Positions 15,302 to 24,528 of a DNA stretch of 57,752 bases are shown here, piece by piece (the stretch's first letter is position 1; every line of letters begins with the position of its first letter). Under the pieces are notes generated by a model that saw only the letters and a list, made by a program, of their open reading frames with translations, did not search any database and was not told where the DNA came from. A program made the translations under genes and the position numbers. The stretch is from contig CAMHMN010000006.1 of assembly GCA_946186245.1 (NCBI GenBank), forward strand, positions 1 through 57,752, in the 5' to 3' direction. This DNA is from an uncultured Clostridia bacterium. GTDB lineage: Bacteria; Bacillota; Clostridia; Oscillospirales; Acutalibacteraceae.

Positions 15302-16156
15302 ATGAATAATCCAACTAAATCAGAAGAAAAACCTGCCATGACAACCGAAGAAATCCGGGCTATGAAGGAACAGGAACGCATTGATTCGGTGCTGCCGGAG
15401 CAGCCGGTTTCCAAAAGAGCGTTGTACACCTCGTTGAATTACGCTGTCGCCTTGGTATCCGGCGCCGTCATTCTGGTCGCGCTGTATTATGAAAGCATTC
15501 TTGTCAGCTACCTGCGCGGGGCAATATCGGAATACCTCCGCGATATTGACAATTCCTCCGGATTTCTCTCCGATTTTCTGACCGGCGCACTCAATCTGCT
15601 TGTCTTTGCCCTGATCGCGTTTCTTTTCGGCTTTGCGCTCGATATCAATTATTCGGGGAAAGGCAGACCCCGCGAAATCTGGGGAAAATACATAAAATTC
15701 ATCCTCCCCGCGGCTTTCGGGAGCTGTATTGTGTACCTGCTCATCCGTCACCTGACCACCGGCGCTTCCTTCCGCGTCAGCGGAAGCATTCTTTCGCAGA
15801 TCCTGTATTACTTCACCATGATCGTCATAGTTCCCGCAGGCAACGTGCTGCTCTATCTGGTTCTCCCTTCGTCTGCGATACGCATGCTGCTTACCGTCGT
15901 TTCCGACACAAAGGAAAGAGCCGAGCTTCCTCTCACAATCGTAAGCACCGCCGTTATGACCATCGCTATGCTTGGAGTAACCCCCCGGCATATTGAAAAC
16001 TACGGCCTTCCGGTCGCGGTTTTTGCCCTGATACAAAGTGCCGCGTGCAGCCTTCTTTACCGTCGCACGAATGTTATCCGTTACACGATACTGCTTTATT
16101 CGGGCGTGAGCGCTCTGTATCTGGCTCTCGCACCTGTACTCAACCGATTGATGTAA
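15302..16156 (+). CDS. Polytopic membrane protein of unknown function
   Basis: This 284-residue protein has a charged cytoplasmic N-terminus (about 45 residues) and about seven hydrophobic segments, for example AVALVSGAVILVALYY, LNLLVFALIAFLFGFAL, FTMIVIVPAGNVLLYLV and YSGVSALYLALAPVL. I recognise no family. AGAAAGGGG lies upstream; GTG 15299 and ATG 15302 are adjacent candidates and ATG is preferred. It is the last gene before a terminator, 52 bp after the iron-sulfur gene. Confidence 0.75.
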   Translation: MNNPTKSEEKPAMTTEEIRAMKEQERIDSVLPEQPVSKRALYTSLNYAVALVSGAVILVALYYESILVSYLRGAISEYLRDIDNSSGFLSDFLTGALNLLVFALIAFLFGFALDINYSGKGRPREIWGKYIKFILPAAFGSCIVYLLIRHLTTGASFRVSGSILSQILYYFTMIVIVPAGNVLLYLVLPSSAIRMLLTVVSDTKERAELPLTIVSTAVMTIAMLGVTPRHIENYGLPVAVFALIQSAACSLLYRRTNVIRYTILLYSGVSALYLALAPVLNRLM

Positions 16157-16162
16157 TCCACG

Positions 16163-16213
16163 CAAAAAAAAACGGGCGTTTGCTAAAGAACAGCATTCGC
16201 TCGTTTTTTTGCC
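16163..16213 (+). terminator. Terminator after the membrane-protein gene
   Basis: An A-rich 5' arm with ACGGGCG and TGCT pairs, imperfectly, with AGCA and CGCTCGTTTTTTT. A seven-base loop and a long T-run make it a good intrinsic terminator. Confidence 0.75.
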
Positions 16214-16284
16214 CCTTTCACGCGAAGCGATGGGGCGGTGAAATTCCGCTTCCGAACTCACAGCCGGAACTGCCGGCATCCGCA

Positions 16285-16349
16285 ATCACAAAAGACTTGT
16301 ACCGACAGGATAGGTGGATCTATCCCGGAAGTACAAGTCTTTGTGTGAT
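16285..16349. repeat. Long near-perfect hairpin
   Basis: ATCACAAAAGACTTGTAC (16285-16302) pairs with GTACAAGTCTTTGTGTGAT (16331-16349) with one single-base bulge, and the loop contains a further GGATAG/CTATCC stem. It stands between the plus-strand terminator and the 3' end of the convergent lysozyme gene. It may help end the lysozyme transcript or be a palindromic repeat element. A smaller GGCTGCT/AGCAGCC hairpin lies at 16391-16412. Confidence 0.7.
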
Positions 16350-16451
16350 CTATGGTTCAAATTCCGCCGGAGAGCCAACGCTGACCGGCCGGCTGCTCAA
16401 CGAACAGCAGCCTTCTGTACGATTTTAGAAAGCATCCATCTCAACGGTCAA

Positions 16452-19400
16452 TTACAACCAGTTGACGTCGGAGGGAAGCTTGAATTTATTCTCCCGGTCA
16501 ATTTTGTAATCACCCGAGATGAAAAGCTCGGCTTCGTTGCGTCTGCGGTACCACAGTCCCTTATATGGCAGACCGTTTGATTTGTGATAACGGCAGAAAC
16601 CGTCGATAATCTGATCCGAAACGGCCTTGCTGCCATCACGATGAGAGAGGATGGCTGCCTTCAGATAAAACTTATTGGTATCGCTGTCCCACAGCGACGG
16701 ACCGATGTTATAGCAGAAAGACACAAGCGCGTCAAACTGTGCCTGATTGAGCTTGACGCCGTTTCTGACAGCCCAATTGTTGATGGACTTTACGTAATCT
16801 CCATTGTTGAGATCGGCGTTGAGAAGCAGCTTGGCGGCGGATTCCGTGAGATAGGGACGATTATCCGTGAGGATGTAATCTTCGCCGATCAGTTTGACGA
16901 TATCGCTGTTGAATTCCGTAATGGCACGCTCTTCCGACCAGGATTTGCTGGCGGTGGCGGTCTTGGCATGTCCATAGCCCAATGTCCAGAAGCCGGAAAC
17001 GTCCTTATAAGGATAGAAGACCTTTTTGCCGTTGGGCAATATCGTTTCTCCGCCTTCCCAGTTGGCAATGAATTCCGCGCCCTTTTCACTGATCTTAAAC
17101 TGCTGGACATTGCTGTTGGGATTCTTGAGAACAACCACGCAAACTGACGAGGTAACGCTGCCGCATTTTGCCGTAATGGTATAAAGACCTTCCTTAACGC
17201 CTGAAGCAACTCCTGCGTCGGTCACAGGGCACTTGCTCTGATCAGAAGACGAATACGTTACGACAGAACCTTTCATCGTTCTGCCCAGATTGATGGACTG
17301 TCCGACGTTCAGATAGTAATAATCCCCGGCATAGCTCATTCCGTCCGCTTTCACAGTGGTTTTGATGTTCTTAATGTAACTGGCGTTGACGTAACCCTTG
17401 CCGTTGCCGTATTCTATCTGGTGCCATGCGCTTCCTTTGGAAACGATGACAACGGTAGCTCCCTTTTTCACCGAGCCAATGGAAGCGTAACTGGTTCCGG
17501 GACCTTTGCGGACAACCAGGCTGGACGAAGTGCAATTCACCGTGCCTGTCACCACATTCTTCGTGAGGGAAGCGACTGCGGTAGGACTGATCGGCACACC
17601 TGTCGTGGTTATTTCCGTTTTGGAGGTGACGCTTGCCGTTGCCGACGTTTCAGCTGACTTGGAAGTAGTCGGCTTTGCCTCTGAAGTATCGGGACTGAGG
17701 TGTTCAGACTCCGAGGGAGTGGCGTCAGTCGCTTTTATCGTGGTCGTCTTGGTGGTTGTGTTACCTGCTGTCGTCGTGTCGGAATCGTCGATTTTGACAT
17801 AATCCCCGATAATCCAGCCACTCTTGCCTGATGACAGCTTGATGCAGTACCAGTTGTTTTTCGTATCGGTATAGGTGAATTTGGCATCTTTCTTGACGGT
17901 TGTGATCTTATCGTAGTTGGTTCCCGCGCCGCTGCGTACATTGACTGATGCGCCGATCACGGTGAGCGTTCCGGTTTTGGTACTTGTCTGGGTTGTTTCC
18001 TTTTCCGGTGTCACCTTTACATAATTGCCCAGAACCCAACCTTTCTTGGAACTGCTGACAGTGATATAGTACCATTTTTCATTGCCGACCGTCTTGATAT
18101 TGGTAAAGCTGTAGGAGGTATTCTTTTTTACTGTCGTGACAATCTTAGCCTTTGCGCTTGCATCGCCGCGGACATTGAGTACTTCGGCTGTCACCGTGAG
18201 CTTGCCGCTGGTCTTGCCGGAATCGGCTTGTGTCGATTTGGTGGTTTCCTTGGTGGATTTAGCGGTGGTTGAATTGGGCTTTGCCGTGACATAATTGCCC
18301 ATAACCCACCCGCTGATGGAATTATTGATCTTGATGTAGTACCACTCAACTCCGTCCACTTTTTGGGTTTTGCTGTAAGTATATACCGCGTCCCTTTTGG
18401 CTGTGAACAGCTTTTTGGAGGATGTGCTCGTCGATTCACGGACATTCAGCTGATCAACCGCAACAGTGACAGTCCCTCCGTTCGGGTCTGTCGAAGTGAC
18501 AATGGTAGTCTTTTTGGTGGTCTGGATGGTGGTGAGCGCGTCCTTTGGGGTGGCGCTTACCATTGTTCCCAGCACCCAGCCGCTGATGGAACTGTTGACC
18601 TTGATGTAGTACCACTTGACTCCATCGACGGTTTTGACATTGCTGTAGCTGTATTCTTCGTCGCGTTTGGTGGTATAAAGCCTCTTGGAGGTGGTGCTGG
18701 TGGATTGACGTACCTGCAGAATATCCACGATCACTTTCAGCTTGCCGCTTTTTGCGGAAGACGTGGTATTCTCATTCGTTTCAATCGGAGTAGCCCATTT
18801 GCCGAGAACCCATCCGCTGACATTCTTATTGACCTTGATATAATACCATTTTTCACCGCTGACGGTTTTCACATCGGTGAAATAATATGTCTGTCCGGCT
18901 TTGACGGTGTAGAGCTTCTGAGCGGAAGTGCTTGCGGTCTTACGGACATTGAGCACATTGCCTGTGACCTTGATGATACCGCTCTTGGCGTTGCTGTTCT
19001 GGGCCGGCTGTGCGGAATTCACGGTGACCTCTACATAGTCAGAGCAGACATATCCCGATCCGACGCCTGTTTTGATCTTGTACCATTTGGTGCCGTCACT
19101 CTCGGAAGCTTCCCCTTCGACGGTGAACTTCTGACCGGCTTTCACAGTAGTGATGAGTTTTCCGTTGGGCGAAGCAGTCGCACGCACATTGAGGAGCGTG
19201 GCTTTGACCTCGATGGTTTTAGAGGTGCCGCTTATGACGGAATTGATCATATTGAGCGTCTGCGTTCCGGCCACTCCGTCGGCGGTAAGATGGTAGTCGC
19301 TCTGGAATTTCTTCACAGCGTTTTCGGTGGCAGTGTCATACGTGCCTGTTGCGGAACCGCTCTTTAAGTAATTCAGTTTGATGAGATTGTTCTGGAGCTT

Positions 19401-19556
19401 CGTCACTTCGCTGCCTGTGGAGTTCTTACGAAGAGATGACGTCGCCGCCGAAACAGTGATCACTTCTTTGAACAAAAGCGCATCGGTCGTCACGTAGGTC
19501 GACGAGCCCAGAATGGCTGCCGCCACAACAACCGCCGCGATCCTTTTAAAATTCAT
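16452..19556 (-). CDS. Secreted GH24 lysozyme with seven SH3 repeats
   Basis: This is a 1034-residue wall hydrolase. The start is at 19556 (MNFKRIAAVV), with AAAGGAG 11 nt upstream. After a signal peptide (to about residue 40) come a peptidoglycan-binding type 1 domain (about 45-105), then seven bacterial SH3 domains (about 115-700, each with an LNVR- or VRxx-type opening and a GWVLG- or GYV-like end) separated by Thr/Ser-rich linkers. A BIG2-like region follows (about 735-800). The C-terminal domain is GH24 phage-type lysozyme (about 810-1020), with the Glu in NWEGGE and downstream YKDVSGFWTLGYGHA, matching the E-(x)-D-(x)-T catalytic arrangement. It cleaves the MurNAc-GlcNAc bond. The repeat number is high for this class. 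Confidence 0.9.
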   Translation of the reverse strand: MNFKRIAAVVVAAAILGSSTYVTTDALLFKEVITVSAATSSLRKNSTGSEVTKLQNNLIKLNYLKSGSATGTYDTATENAVKKFQSDYHLTADGVAGTQTLNMINSVISGTSKTIEVKATLLNVRATASPNGKLITTVKAGQKFTVEGEASESDGTKWYKIKTGVGSGYVCSDYVEVTVNSAQPAQNSNAKSGIIKVTGNVLNVRKTASTSAQKLYTVKAGQTYYFTDVKTVSGEKWYYIKVNKNVSGWVLGKWATPIETNENTTSSAKSGKLKVIVDILQVRQSTSTTSKRLYTTKRDEEYSYSNVKTVDGVKWYYIKVNSSISGWVLGTMVSATPKDALTTIQTTKKTTIVTSTDPNGGTVTVAVDQLNVRESTSTSSKKLFTAKRDAVYTYSKTQKVDGVEWYYIKINNSISGWVMGNYVTAKPNSTTAKSTKETTKSTQADSGKTSGKLTVTAEVLNVRGDASAKAKIVTTVKKNTSYSFTNIKTVGNEKWYYITVSSSKKGWVLGNYVKVTPEKETTQTSTKTGTLTVIGASVNVRSGAGTNYDKITTVKKDAKFTYTDTKNNWYCIKLSSGKSGWIIGDYVKIDDSDTTTAGNTTTKTTTIKATDATPSESEHLSPDTSEAKPTTSKSAETSATASVTSKTEITTTGVPISPTAVASLTKNVVTGTVNCTSSSLVVRKGPGTSYASIGSVKKGATVVIVSKGSAWHQIEYGNGKGYVNASYIKNIKTTVKADGMSYAGDYYYLNVGQSINLGRTMKGSVVTYSSSDQSKCPVTDAGVASGVKEGLYTITAKCGSVTSSVCVVVLKNPNSNVQQFKISEKGAEFIANWEGGETILPNGKKVFYPYKDVSGFWTLGYGHAKTATASKSWSEERAITEFNSDIVKLIGEDYILTDNRPYLTESAAKLLLNADLNNGDYVKSINNWAVRNGVKLNQAQFDALVSFCYNIGPSLWDSDTNKFYLKAAILSHRDGSKAVSDQIIDGFCRYHKSNGLPYKGLWYRRRNEAELFISGDYKIDRENKFKLPSDVNWL

Positions 19557-19621
19557 TTGTGAATAAACTCCTTTCATATAATTATGAAAATCGTCCCCAG
19601 AATAAAAGTATTCCTTTTAAT

Positions 19622-19650
19622 AGTATACATTGGATCGCCGCATCTGTCAA
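19622..19650 (-). promoter_or_regulatory. Lysozyme gene promoter
   Basis: On the minus strand a perfect TTGACA (19645-19650) and TATACT (19622-19627) are 17 bp apart, about 65 bp before the start codon. It is one of the strongest promoter matches in the window. Confidence 0.8.
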
Positions 19651-19743
19651 CAAATTATTATTACGATTGACAAAATTATTTGTAAAGAATAGTGATATGT
19701 CATGAAGAAATATGTGCAAAATGAGGAAGAAACGGCGTTTTAC

Positions 19744-20916
19744 TTAAATTCTCGCCACACCTGACTTTACAGCGGCATCGGCAACGGCTTTGGAAACTTT
19801 CTCTACCACACGCTTGTCCAGCGGGCTGGGAATGATGTATTCGGGGGTGAGCTCGCTGTCCTCGATGATATTGGCGATGGCGTATGCGGCGGCAATCTTC
19901 ATTTCATCGTTGATATCGGACGCCCTGACATCGAGCGCGCCGCGGAATATTCCCGGAAAAGCGAGAACATTGTTGATCTGATTGGGGAAATCGCTTCTGC
20001 CGGTTCCCACTACAGCCGCGCCGGCAGCCTTGGCGATGTCGGGCATGATCTCGGGAGTGGGATTCGCCATGGCAAACACAATCGCGCCTTCCGCCATGGA
20101 GGAAACCATTTCGCCGGTAAGCACATTCGGCGCGGACAGGCCGATGAATACATTCGCGCCCACGACGGCGTCCTTCAGCGAGCCTTTGAGATGCCCCAGG
20201 TTGGTGACTGTCGCCATGTAGGCCTGTTCACTGTTGAGCCTTTCGTCTCCCTCACAGATAATGCCCTTGCTGTTGCACATAATGACTTCCTTTACGCCCA
20301 GCGTGAGCAGCAGCTTGGTCACGGCAATCGCCGCCGCGCCGGCACCGTTGACGGCGATTTTCAACTCGCCGGGCTTTTTGCCGGTCAGACGGCAGGCATT
20401 GATCATCGCTGCGGCCACGCAGACCGCCGTGCCGTGCTGGTCATCGTGAAAGATGGGAATGTCGCAGATTTTTTTCAGCCTGCGTTCAATTTCAAAGCAT
20501 CGGGGGGCGGAAATATCCTCGAGGTTGACGCCTCCGAAGCTGCCGGCAAGAAGTGCCACCGTATTCACGATGGTGTCCACGTCGTTGGAACGTATGCAGA
20601 GCGGAATCGCGTCAACATCGCCGAATTTCTTAAAGAGGGCGCATTTGCCTTCCATCACAGGCATGCCGGCTTCGGGGCCGATATTGCCAAGCCCCAACAC
20701 CGCCGAGCCGTCGGTTATGACCGCGACAAGATTGGAACGTCGGGTCAGATCATAGCTTTTGTTTAAATCCTTCTGTATTTCAAGGCAGGGTTTGGCCACT
20801 CCGGGAGTGTACGCAAGAGAAAGATCCTCTCCTGTTTCGACCGGACAGCGTGTGACGACTTCGATTTTGCCTTTCCATTCATAATGCTTCTTCAAAGATT
20901 CAGTCTGATAATCCAT
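19744..20916 (-). CDS. Malic enzyme, NAD(P)-dependent (oxaloacetate-decarboxylating)
   Basis: It converts malate to pyruvate and CO2 with reduction of NAD(P). The 390-residue length fits the short bacterial malic enzymes. Visible motifs are SLAYTPGVAKPCLEI, TDGSAVLGLGNIGPEAG, FHDDQHGTA and the nucleotide-binding KIAVNGAGAAAIAV. The start at 20916 (MDYQTESLKKHYEW) uses GGAAAGG about 12 nt upstream; the ATG at 20937 lies directly next to that site and has none of its own. It has its own promoter and no obvious operon partner. Confidence 0.93.
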   Translation of the reverse strand: MDYQTESLKKHYEWKGKIEVVTRCPVETGEDLSLAYTPGVAKPCLEIQKDLNKSYDLTRRSNLVAVITDGSAVLGLGNIGPEAGMPVMEGKCALFKKFGDVDAIPLCIRSNDVDTIVNTVALLAGSFGGVNLEDISAPRCFEIERRLKKICDIPIFHDDQHGTAVCVAAAMINACRLTGKKPGELKIAVNGAGAAAIAVTKLLLTLGVKEVIMCNSKGIICEGDERLNSEQAYMATVTNLGHLKGSLKDAVVGANVFIGLSAPNVLTGEMVSSMAEGAIVFAMANPTPEIMPDIAKAAGAAVVGTGRSDFPNQINNVLAFPGIFRGALDVRASDINDEMKIAAAYAIANIIEDSELTPEYIIPSPLDKRVVEKVSKAVADAAVKSGVARI

Positions 20917-20954
20917 AAATGAATACAACCTTTCCATTCTATCTATACATAGTC

Positions 20955-20983
20955 ATTATAACAAAACTCTCATAAAAAGTAAA
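20955..20983 (-). promoter_or_regulatory. Malic enzyme promoter
   Basis: On the minus strand TTTACT (20978-20983) and a perfect TATAAT (20955-20960) are spaced by 17 bp. Confidence 0.7.
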
Positions 20984-21068
20984 CCGATTTGCAAAAAAAA
21001 TTTCAGTGAGGCGTTTCTGTCCCGCAGGCGGAAATCCATCCCCTGCGATTCTCCCTGTGACAAACAAC

Positions 21069-21094
21069 CGCCCGACCGCGTATCACGGTCGGGC
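21069..21094 (-). terminator. Hairpin after the ADP-ribosylglycohydrolase gene
   Basis: GCCCGACCG and CGGTCGGGC form a 9-bp GC stem with a 7-nt loop, about 65 bp downstream of the 21158 stop on the minus strand. Only GGTTGTTTGT follows on that strand, so termination would be partial. Confidence 0.5.
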
Positions 21095-21157
21095 AGTCAG
21101 TAAAATGACGATTTAATTTAACAAAAAAGCAACGTCATAGGATGTCGTTTCCGGCAA

Positions 21158-22366
21158 TCAGATTGGATCGGCACGGCAGTATACATACTTTCTCATCCAA
21201 TCAGGGTCATAATAGGAGCCGTATTCGCTCATCTGGCAGCCATGACAGAGATCGTCCGCCATTTCCAGAATCACGTCTGACAATTCCAGATTATGCTTCC
21301 ACTTCTCCTCGATGGCATCAAAGCCAAGCCATGCGCCGAGAATATTTCCCGTCACCGCCCCTGTGGAATCGCTGTCTCCGTTGTGATTGACAGCGGCGAT
21401 CACTCCGGCGGAGAAATCGCTCTGATGACGAAGCGCGCAGTAAAGCGAAATGCCAAGCGTTTCCTCCGCAATCCAGCCTTCTCCCAGCCGGTGGATATTG
21501 TCGAGATCATTCCCGCCGTTTTCCGAAAGCTCAACAGCCAGATTCATTATGCCTGTCAGTGTGTCGATGTTCTTGTCTCCGGCGAATAGTTCCGCGACGG
21601 TGTCTCTCGCTTCCAGGACGATTTCTTTCAGCGACAGGGGCTTTTCGGGATACACGATTCTGCTGATGATATGCGTCAGAACCGCGGCCGGCATATAGCC
21701 GAGGGAATTCCCGTGTGTGATCGCGGCCAGTTCCGCCCCTTCCCGGTCAATTGTCCGGATGCCCGCTTGGGGACGCGTCAGTCCCATGGGCGCCACGCGC
21801 ATGATGCCTCCGCAGCCTTTGCTTTGATTAAGCGGATGTTCCGTGAACTCTCCCACATGACTCCGGCCGATTTTTCTTTCCCTCAGCGCGGACAGACAGG
21901 TGTTTCCCGGCGCTCTTCGGCTGTACAGTGCCGGAACGTCGGAAAGCCATGAAATGCTGTTTTCTCCTGCCTGACGGCTTTCCTCATATGTCATATCCTG
22001 TGTTCTCAGCCAGTCCTGATAGGACATAGGCACATAGAGACTCGGACGGCCACCGATTCCCCGCAGGCAGACGCGTGTCTGACCAAAGAGAATGCCGTTG
22101 GCGGTAAACAGCGCCATTTGTGTGTCGTCTGAAATCAACGCCTTTCCCGTGGACGGTGCCAGCTCGTAATCCCGGATTCCTCCGGAGCCGTAATAGGCAA
22201 AAATCTCCTTTTCACGACAGAATTCCACCGCGTATCCGAGCGCATCGCCCACCGCACCTCCGAAAAGACTGCCCCTGATTTTGTCCAGGTGCTTTTCGGC
22301 TTTTCTGATTCTCTGTAAAACCGTATCGGGAATGGTATTCTTTTCTTCCGGCTTTTGATTGATCAT
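21158..22366 (-). CDS. ADP-ribosylglycohydrolase family protein
   Basis: This 402-residue protein is of the DraG/ARH family, which removes ADP-ribose from proteins or small molecules using two Mg ions. Metal-site motifs are present: FGGAVGDALGYAVEF, ISDDTQMALFTANG and the C-terminal HNGDSDSTGAVTGNILGA. ATG 22366 is preceded by GGAGG with a 7-nt gap. A hairpin that looks like a terminator (22386-22425) separates it from the GH32 gene, and I see no dedicated promoter match. No ADP-ribosyltransferase gene is present in the window, so the target is unknown. Confidence 0.88.
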   Translation of the reverse strand: MINQKPEEKNTIPDTVLQRIRKAEKHLDKIRGSLFGGAVGDALGYAVEFCREKEIFAYYGSGGIRDYELAPSTGKALISDDTQMALFTANGILFGQTRVCLRGIGGRPSLYVPMSYQDWLRTQDMTYEESRQAGENSISWLSDVPALYSRRAPGNTCLSALRERKIGRSHVGEFTEHPLNQSKGCGGIMRVAPMGLTRPQAGIRTIDREGAELAAITHGNSLGYMPAAVLTHIISRIVYPEKPLSLKEIVLEARDTVAELFAGDKNIDTLTGIMNLAVELSENGGNDLDNIHRLGEGWIAEETLGISLYCALRHQSDFSAGVIAAVNHNGDSDSTGAVTGNILGAWLGFDAIEEKWKHNLELSDVILEMADDLCHGCQMSEYGSYYDPDWMRKYVYCRADPI

Positions 22367-22385
22367 AAATTCCTCCGAGAATAAA

Positions 22386-22425
22386 GCGGCAGATTTTTGT
22401 CGGGAGCAGAATGCTGCCGCTTTGT
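22386..22425 (-). terminator. Terminator after the GH32 gene
   Basis: AAAGCGGCAG and CTGCCGCTTT form a 10-bp stem; on the minus strand it is followed by ATTCT and on the plus strand by GTTTTG. It lies about 25 bp past the GH32 stop. Confidence 0.5.
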
Positions 22426-22450
22426 TTTGAATGATAAATTGCGATTATTC

Positions 22451-23917
22451 CTAATCGATCGCGAAGCTTTCCTCCACTGCCCGATTCAGTTCCCAGAGAT
22501 GGATCGAAGCGTCGCCTTCTACGCAGAGCCTGTCTTCGCCTTCAGCGGGGAATATTCTGGATGAGAAAACCGCGTTGCCGTCGTTGACGAATATTTCAAT
22601 AGAGCTGCGGTCTATGAATATCCGCAGATGGAATAGGCCCTTTGGGAGCGGACGGATTCGCTGCTCGCCCTGCTCGGTATTGAATCGTCGTCTGAGTCCC
22701 GATCGGTCTACGGTGATTTCCTTGGCGCTGTCATCATAGGCGATTGTCAATCCGCCCGTTCCGTCCGCGTTCGCGAACAGGCGCAGCGTCAGATCTCCGC
22801 CCCGGCTGATCAGCTCCATTTCACACACACGTGGAAGCAGATCGGTTGATTCAAGGTCAATTTTCTTTCCTCTGAGTGCCCTGAGTTCATCCAGCGGCTG
22901 CTGAATGAGCCTGTGGTCACGCACTCTCAGCTCACGCGGCAGCGTCAGACAGCCCGACCAGTCTTCTTCGTCGGTCGGATAGAAGGCGTCGGGAAGCCCC
23001 ATCCACGCCACCAGCGTCGCCTTGTTCTTGTCGTTCGGGTTGGCGGCACATTCTGCGGCATAGGAATCAAAACCGAAGTCAAGCACATGAAAACGTGTGT
23101 TGTCCGGGGTAAAGATCAGGTTGTCCCAGTCCATATGTCCCAGAAGATAGCCGTTATGGTGAACCGATCCGCCTCTTCCCGGCAAGGTGAGATGCTGCGG
23201 GCAGAAAATCAGCACGTCGTAGCCGCTGATTGTTTCGACGGAAGGACATTCCCACATATCCCCGAAATCTTCAAAACCCGGCACATGCAGCTGACCGGCA
23301 AAGTGCCAGCCTTCCGTCGGTGAATCGGAACTGTAGATGAGACAGCACCCCTTCTTCTCCTTGGTCTGCGCGCCGATGATGATATAATACTGGCCGTTCT
23401 GCTCATTGTGAATGATCTTGGGATCGCGCTGATGCTCGGTGTAATCTTCATTCATGCCGAACAGTGGAGGAAGCTTCACGGCTGTTCCTCCGTCCTTCAG
23501 ATCCACAAGGCAGGTATAGGGTCTGCGGGTCCAGTCTTCGTCGCGGTGATTGCCCGTGTAATACAGATAGAGATTGCCGTCTGTCGGAAGGGCAGATCCG
23601 GAATAGGCGCCTTTGTTGTCATACTCCGTATCGGGACGGATACAGACGCCGACGTTTTTCCACCTGACCAGATCCTCTGAAATGGTGTGATACCAGTATT
23701 TGAGTCCATGTACCGCACCCCACGGACACCACTGGTAGAACAGATGCCATACACCGTCATGAAAAACGAAGCCGTTGGGGTCATTCAGCAATCCCGTGAC
23801 GCTCTGAATATGGTAGTGCTGACGGTAATCCGACCGGATGATCCGCTCATGCAGAGGACGTATCTCGTCGGCGTTTTTCAGCACACGGTAGCGTTCTTCT
23901 TTTGTCCATGTTTTCAC
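22451..23917 (-). CDS. scrB: Sucrose-6-phosphate hydrolase / GH32 invertase
   Basis: It hydrolyses sucrose 6-phosphate, the product of the PTS, to glucose 6-phosphate and fructose. GH32 signatures are LNDPNGFVFHDG with the nucleophile Asp, the QRDPK region with the stabilising Asp, and MWECPSVE with the acid Glu. A GH32 C-terminal beta-sandwich includes IFIDRSSIEIFVNDG. The start is taken as GTG at 23917 (MKTWTKEERYR), 9 nt after GGAGG; the longer frame to 23962 lacks a site. The length is about 488 residues, usual for ScrB. No good promoter or LacI-type operator was found in front of it, and a MITE-like element lies about 250 bp upstream. Confidence 0.9.
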   Translation of the reverse strand: MKTWTKEERYRVLKNADEIRPLHERIIRSDYRQHYHIQSVTGLLNDPNGFVFHDGVWHLFYQWCPWGAVHGLKYWYHTISEDLVRWKNVGVCIRPDTEYDNKGAYSGSALPTDGNLYLYYTGNHRDEDWTRRPYTCLVDLKDGGTAVKLPPLFGMNEDYTEHQRDPKIIHNEQNGQYYIIIGAQTKEKKGCCLIYSSDSPTEGWHFAGQLHVPGFEDFGDMWECPSVETISGYDVLIFCPQHLTLPGRGGSVHHNGYLLGHMDWDNLIFTPDNTRFHVLDFGFDSYAAECAANPNDKNKATLVAWMGLPDAFYPTDEEDWSGCLTLPRELRVRDHRLIQQPLDELRALRGKKIDLESTDLLPRVCEMELISRGGDLTLRLFANADGTGGLTIAYDDSAKEITVDRSGLRRRFNTEQGEQRIRPLPKGLFHLRIFIDRSSIEIFVNDGNAVFSSRIFPAEGEDRLCVEGDASIHLWELNRAVEESFAID

Positions 23918-24163
23918 CTCTTGATTCCTCCTTCGTTGGTAATGGGAGCCAGCCGATTGCAAAACTCGAAAAACATCGAAAACACGGGGCTTTAAAGATC
24001 GGAAGCGGGGATTTTTTCTCCACTCGGAGCAAAGATAATCTGTGATGATTGCCGTTTCTGTTGCACCCTAACCTATTTCTTTTTCGAAACACGTTGCAGC
24101 GATGGACTCTTCCCTTGACCAGCTGTTCCAAGCGACAGCGAGAAACCAGTCCCCTGCCCCCCC

Positions 24164-24411
24164 AATGTCATCAACTTAAGACTTATGGCACTGGCACGTA
24201 TCCCGATTCAGAATAAAGCGCGATTAGCACAAACTCATCCGGCACTTCGTGCCACCTTCCCTTTCAGGGAAGGCAAATAGCATCAGCCTTCTCTGAAAGA
24301 GAGGAGGAAACGCTTGCGGTGGGTGAGTCCGCCCCCGGCACAGAGTTCGCTTTACTATGTTACTATGCTCCCGGATAAAAAAACGATACATTTTCTTAAG
24401 TTGATGACATT
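24164..24411. mobile_element. MITE-like element with 18-bp terminal inverted repeats
   Basis: AATGTCATCAACTTAAGA (24164-24181) is the exact reverse complement of 24394-24411. Inside, 24233-24328 is a long imperfect palindrome (ACTCATCC... to ...GGGTGAGT, with CCTTCCCT/AGAGAGG-type arms). No gene is encoded in the 248 bp. The flanks CCCTGCCCCC (24152-24161) and CCCTGCACCC (24413-24422) are near-identical and could be a diverged target duplication, though they are offset by one or two bases from the repeat ends. The element sits between the acylphosphatase and GH32 genes, where the GH32 promoter would be expected. Confidence 0.65.
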
Positions 24412-24528
24412 GCCCTGCACCCCGCGCCGCTATCGCGGCTAATTACGTACTTCGCAATTCTGTTTTTCTTTTAATGTTACAATCGCCTGTTATATTGGGC
24501 GTGTGAAGTCATGCTTCACTCTTGCCCG

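Noticed and set aside
24233-24328. CRISPR-like or tRNA-like structure
   Set aside because: There is one palindrome only, with no regularly spaced direct repeats and no tRNA features; it is better explained as the inside of the MITE-like element.
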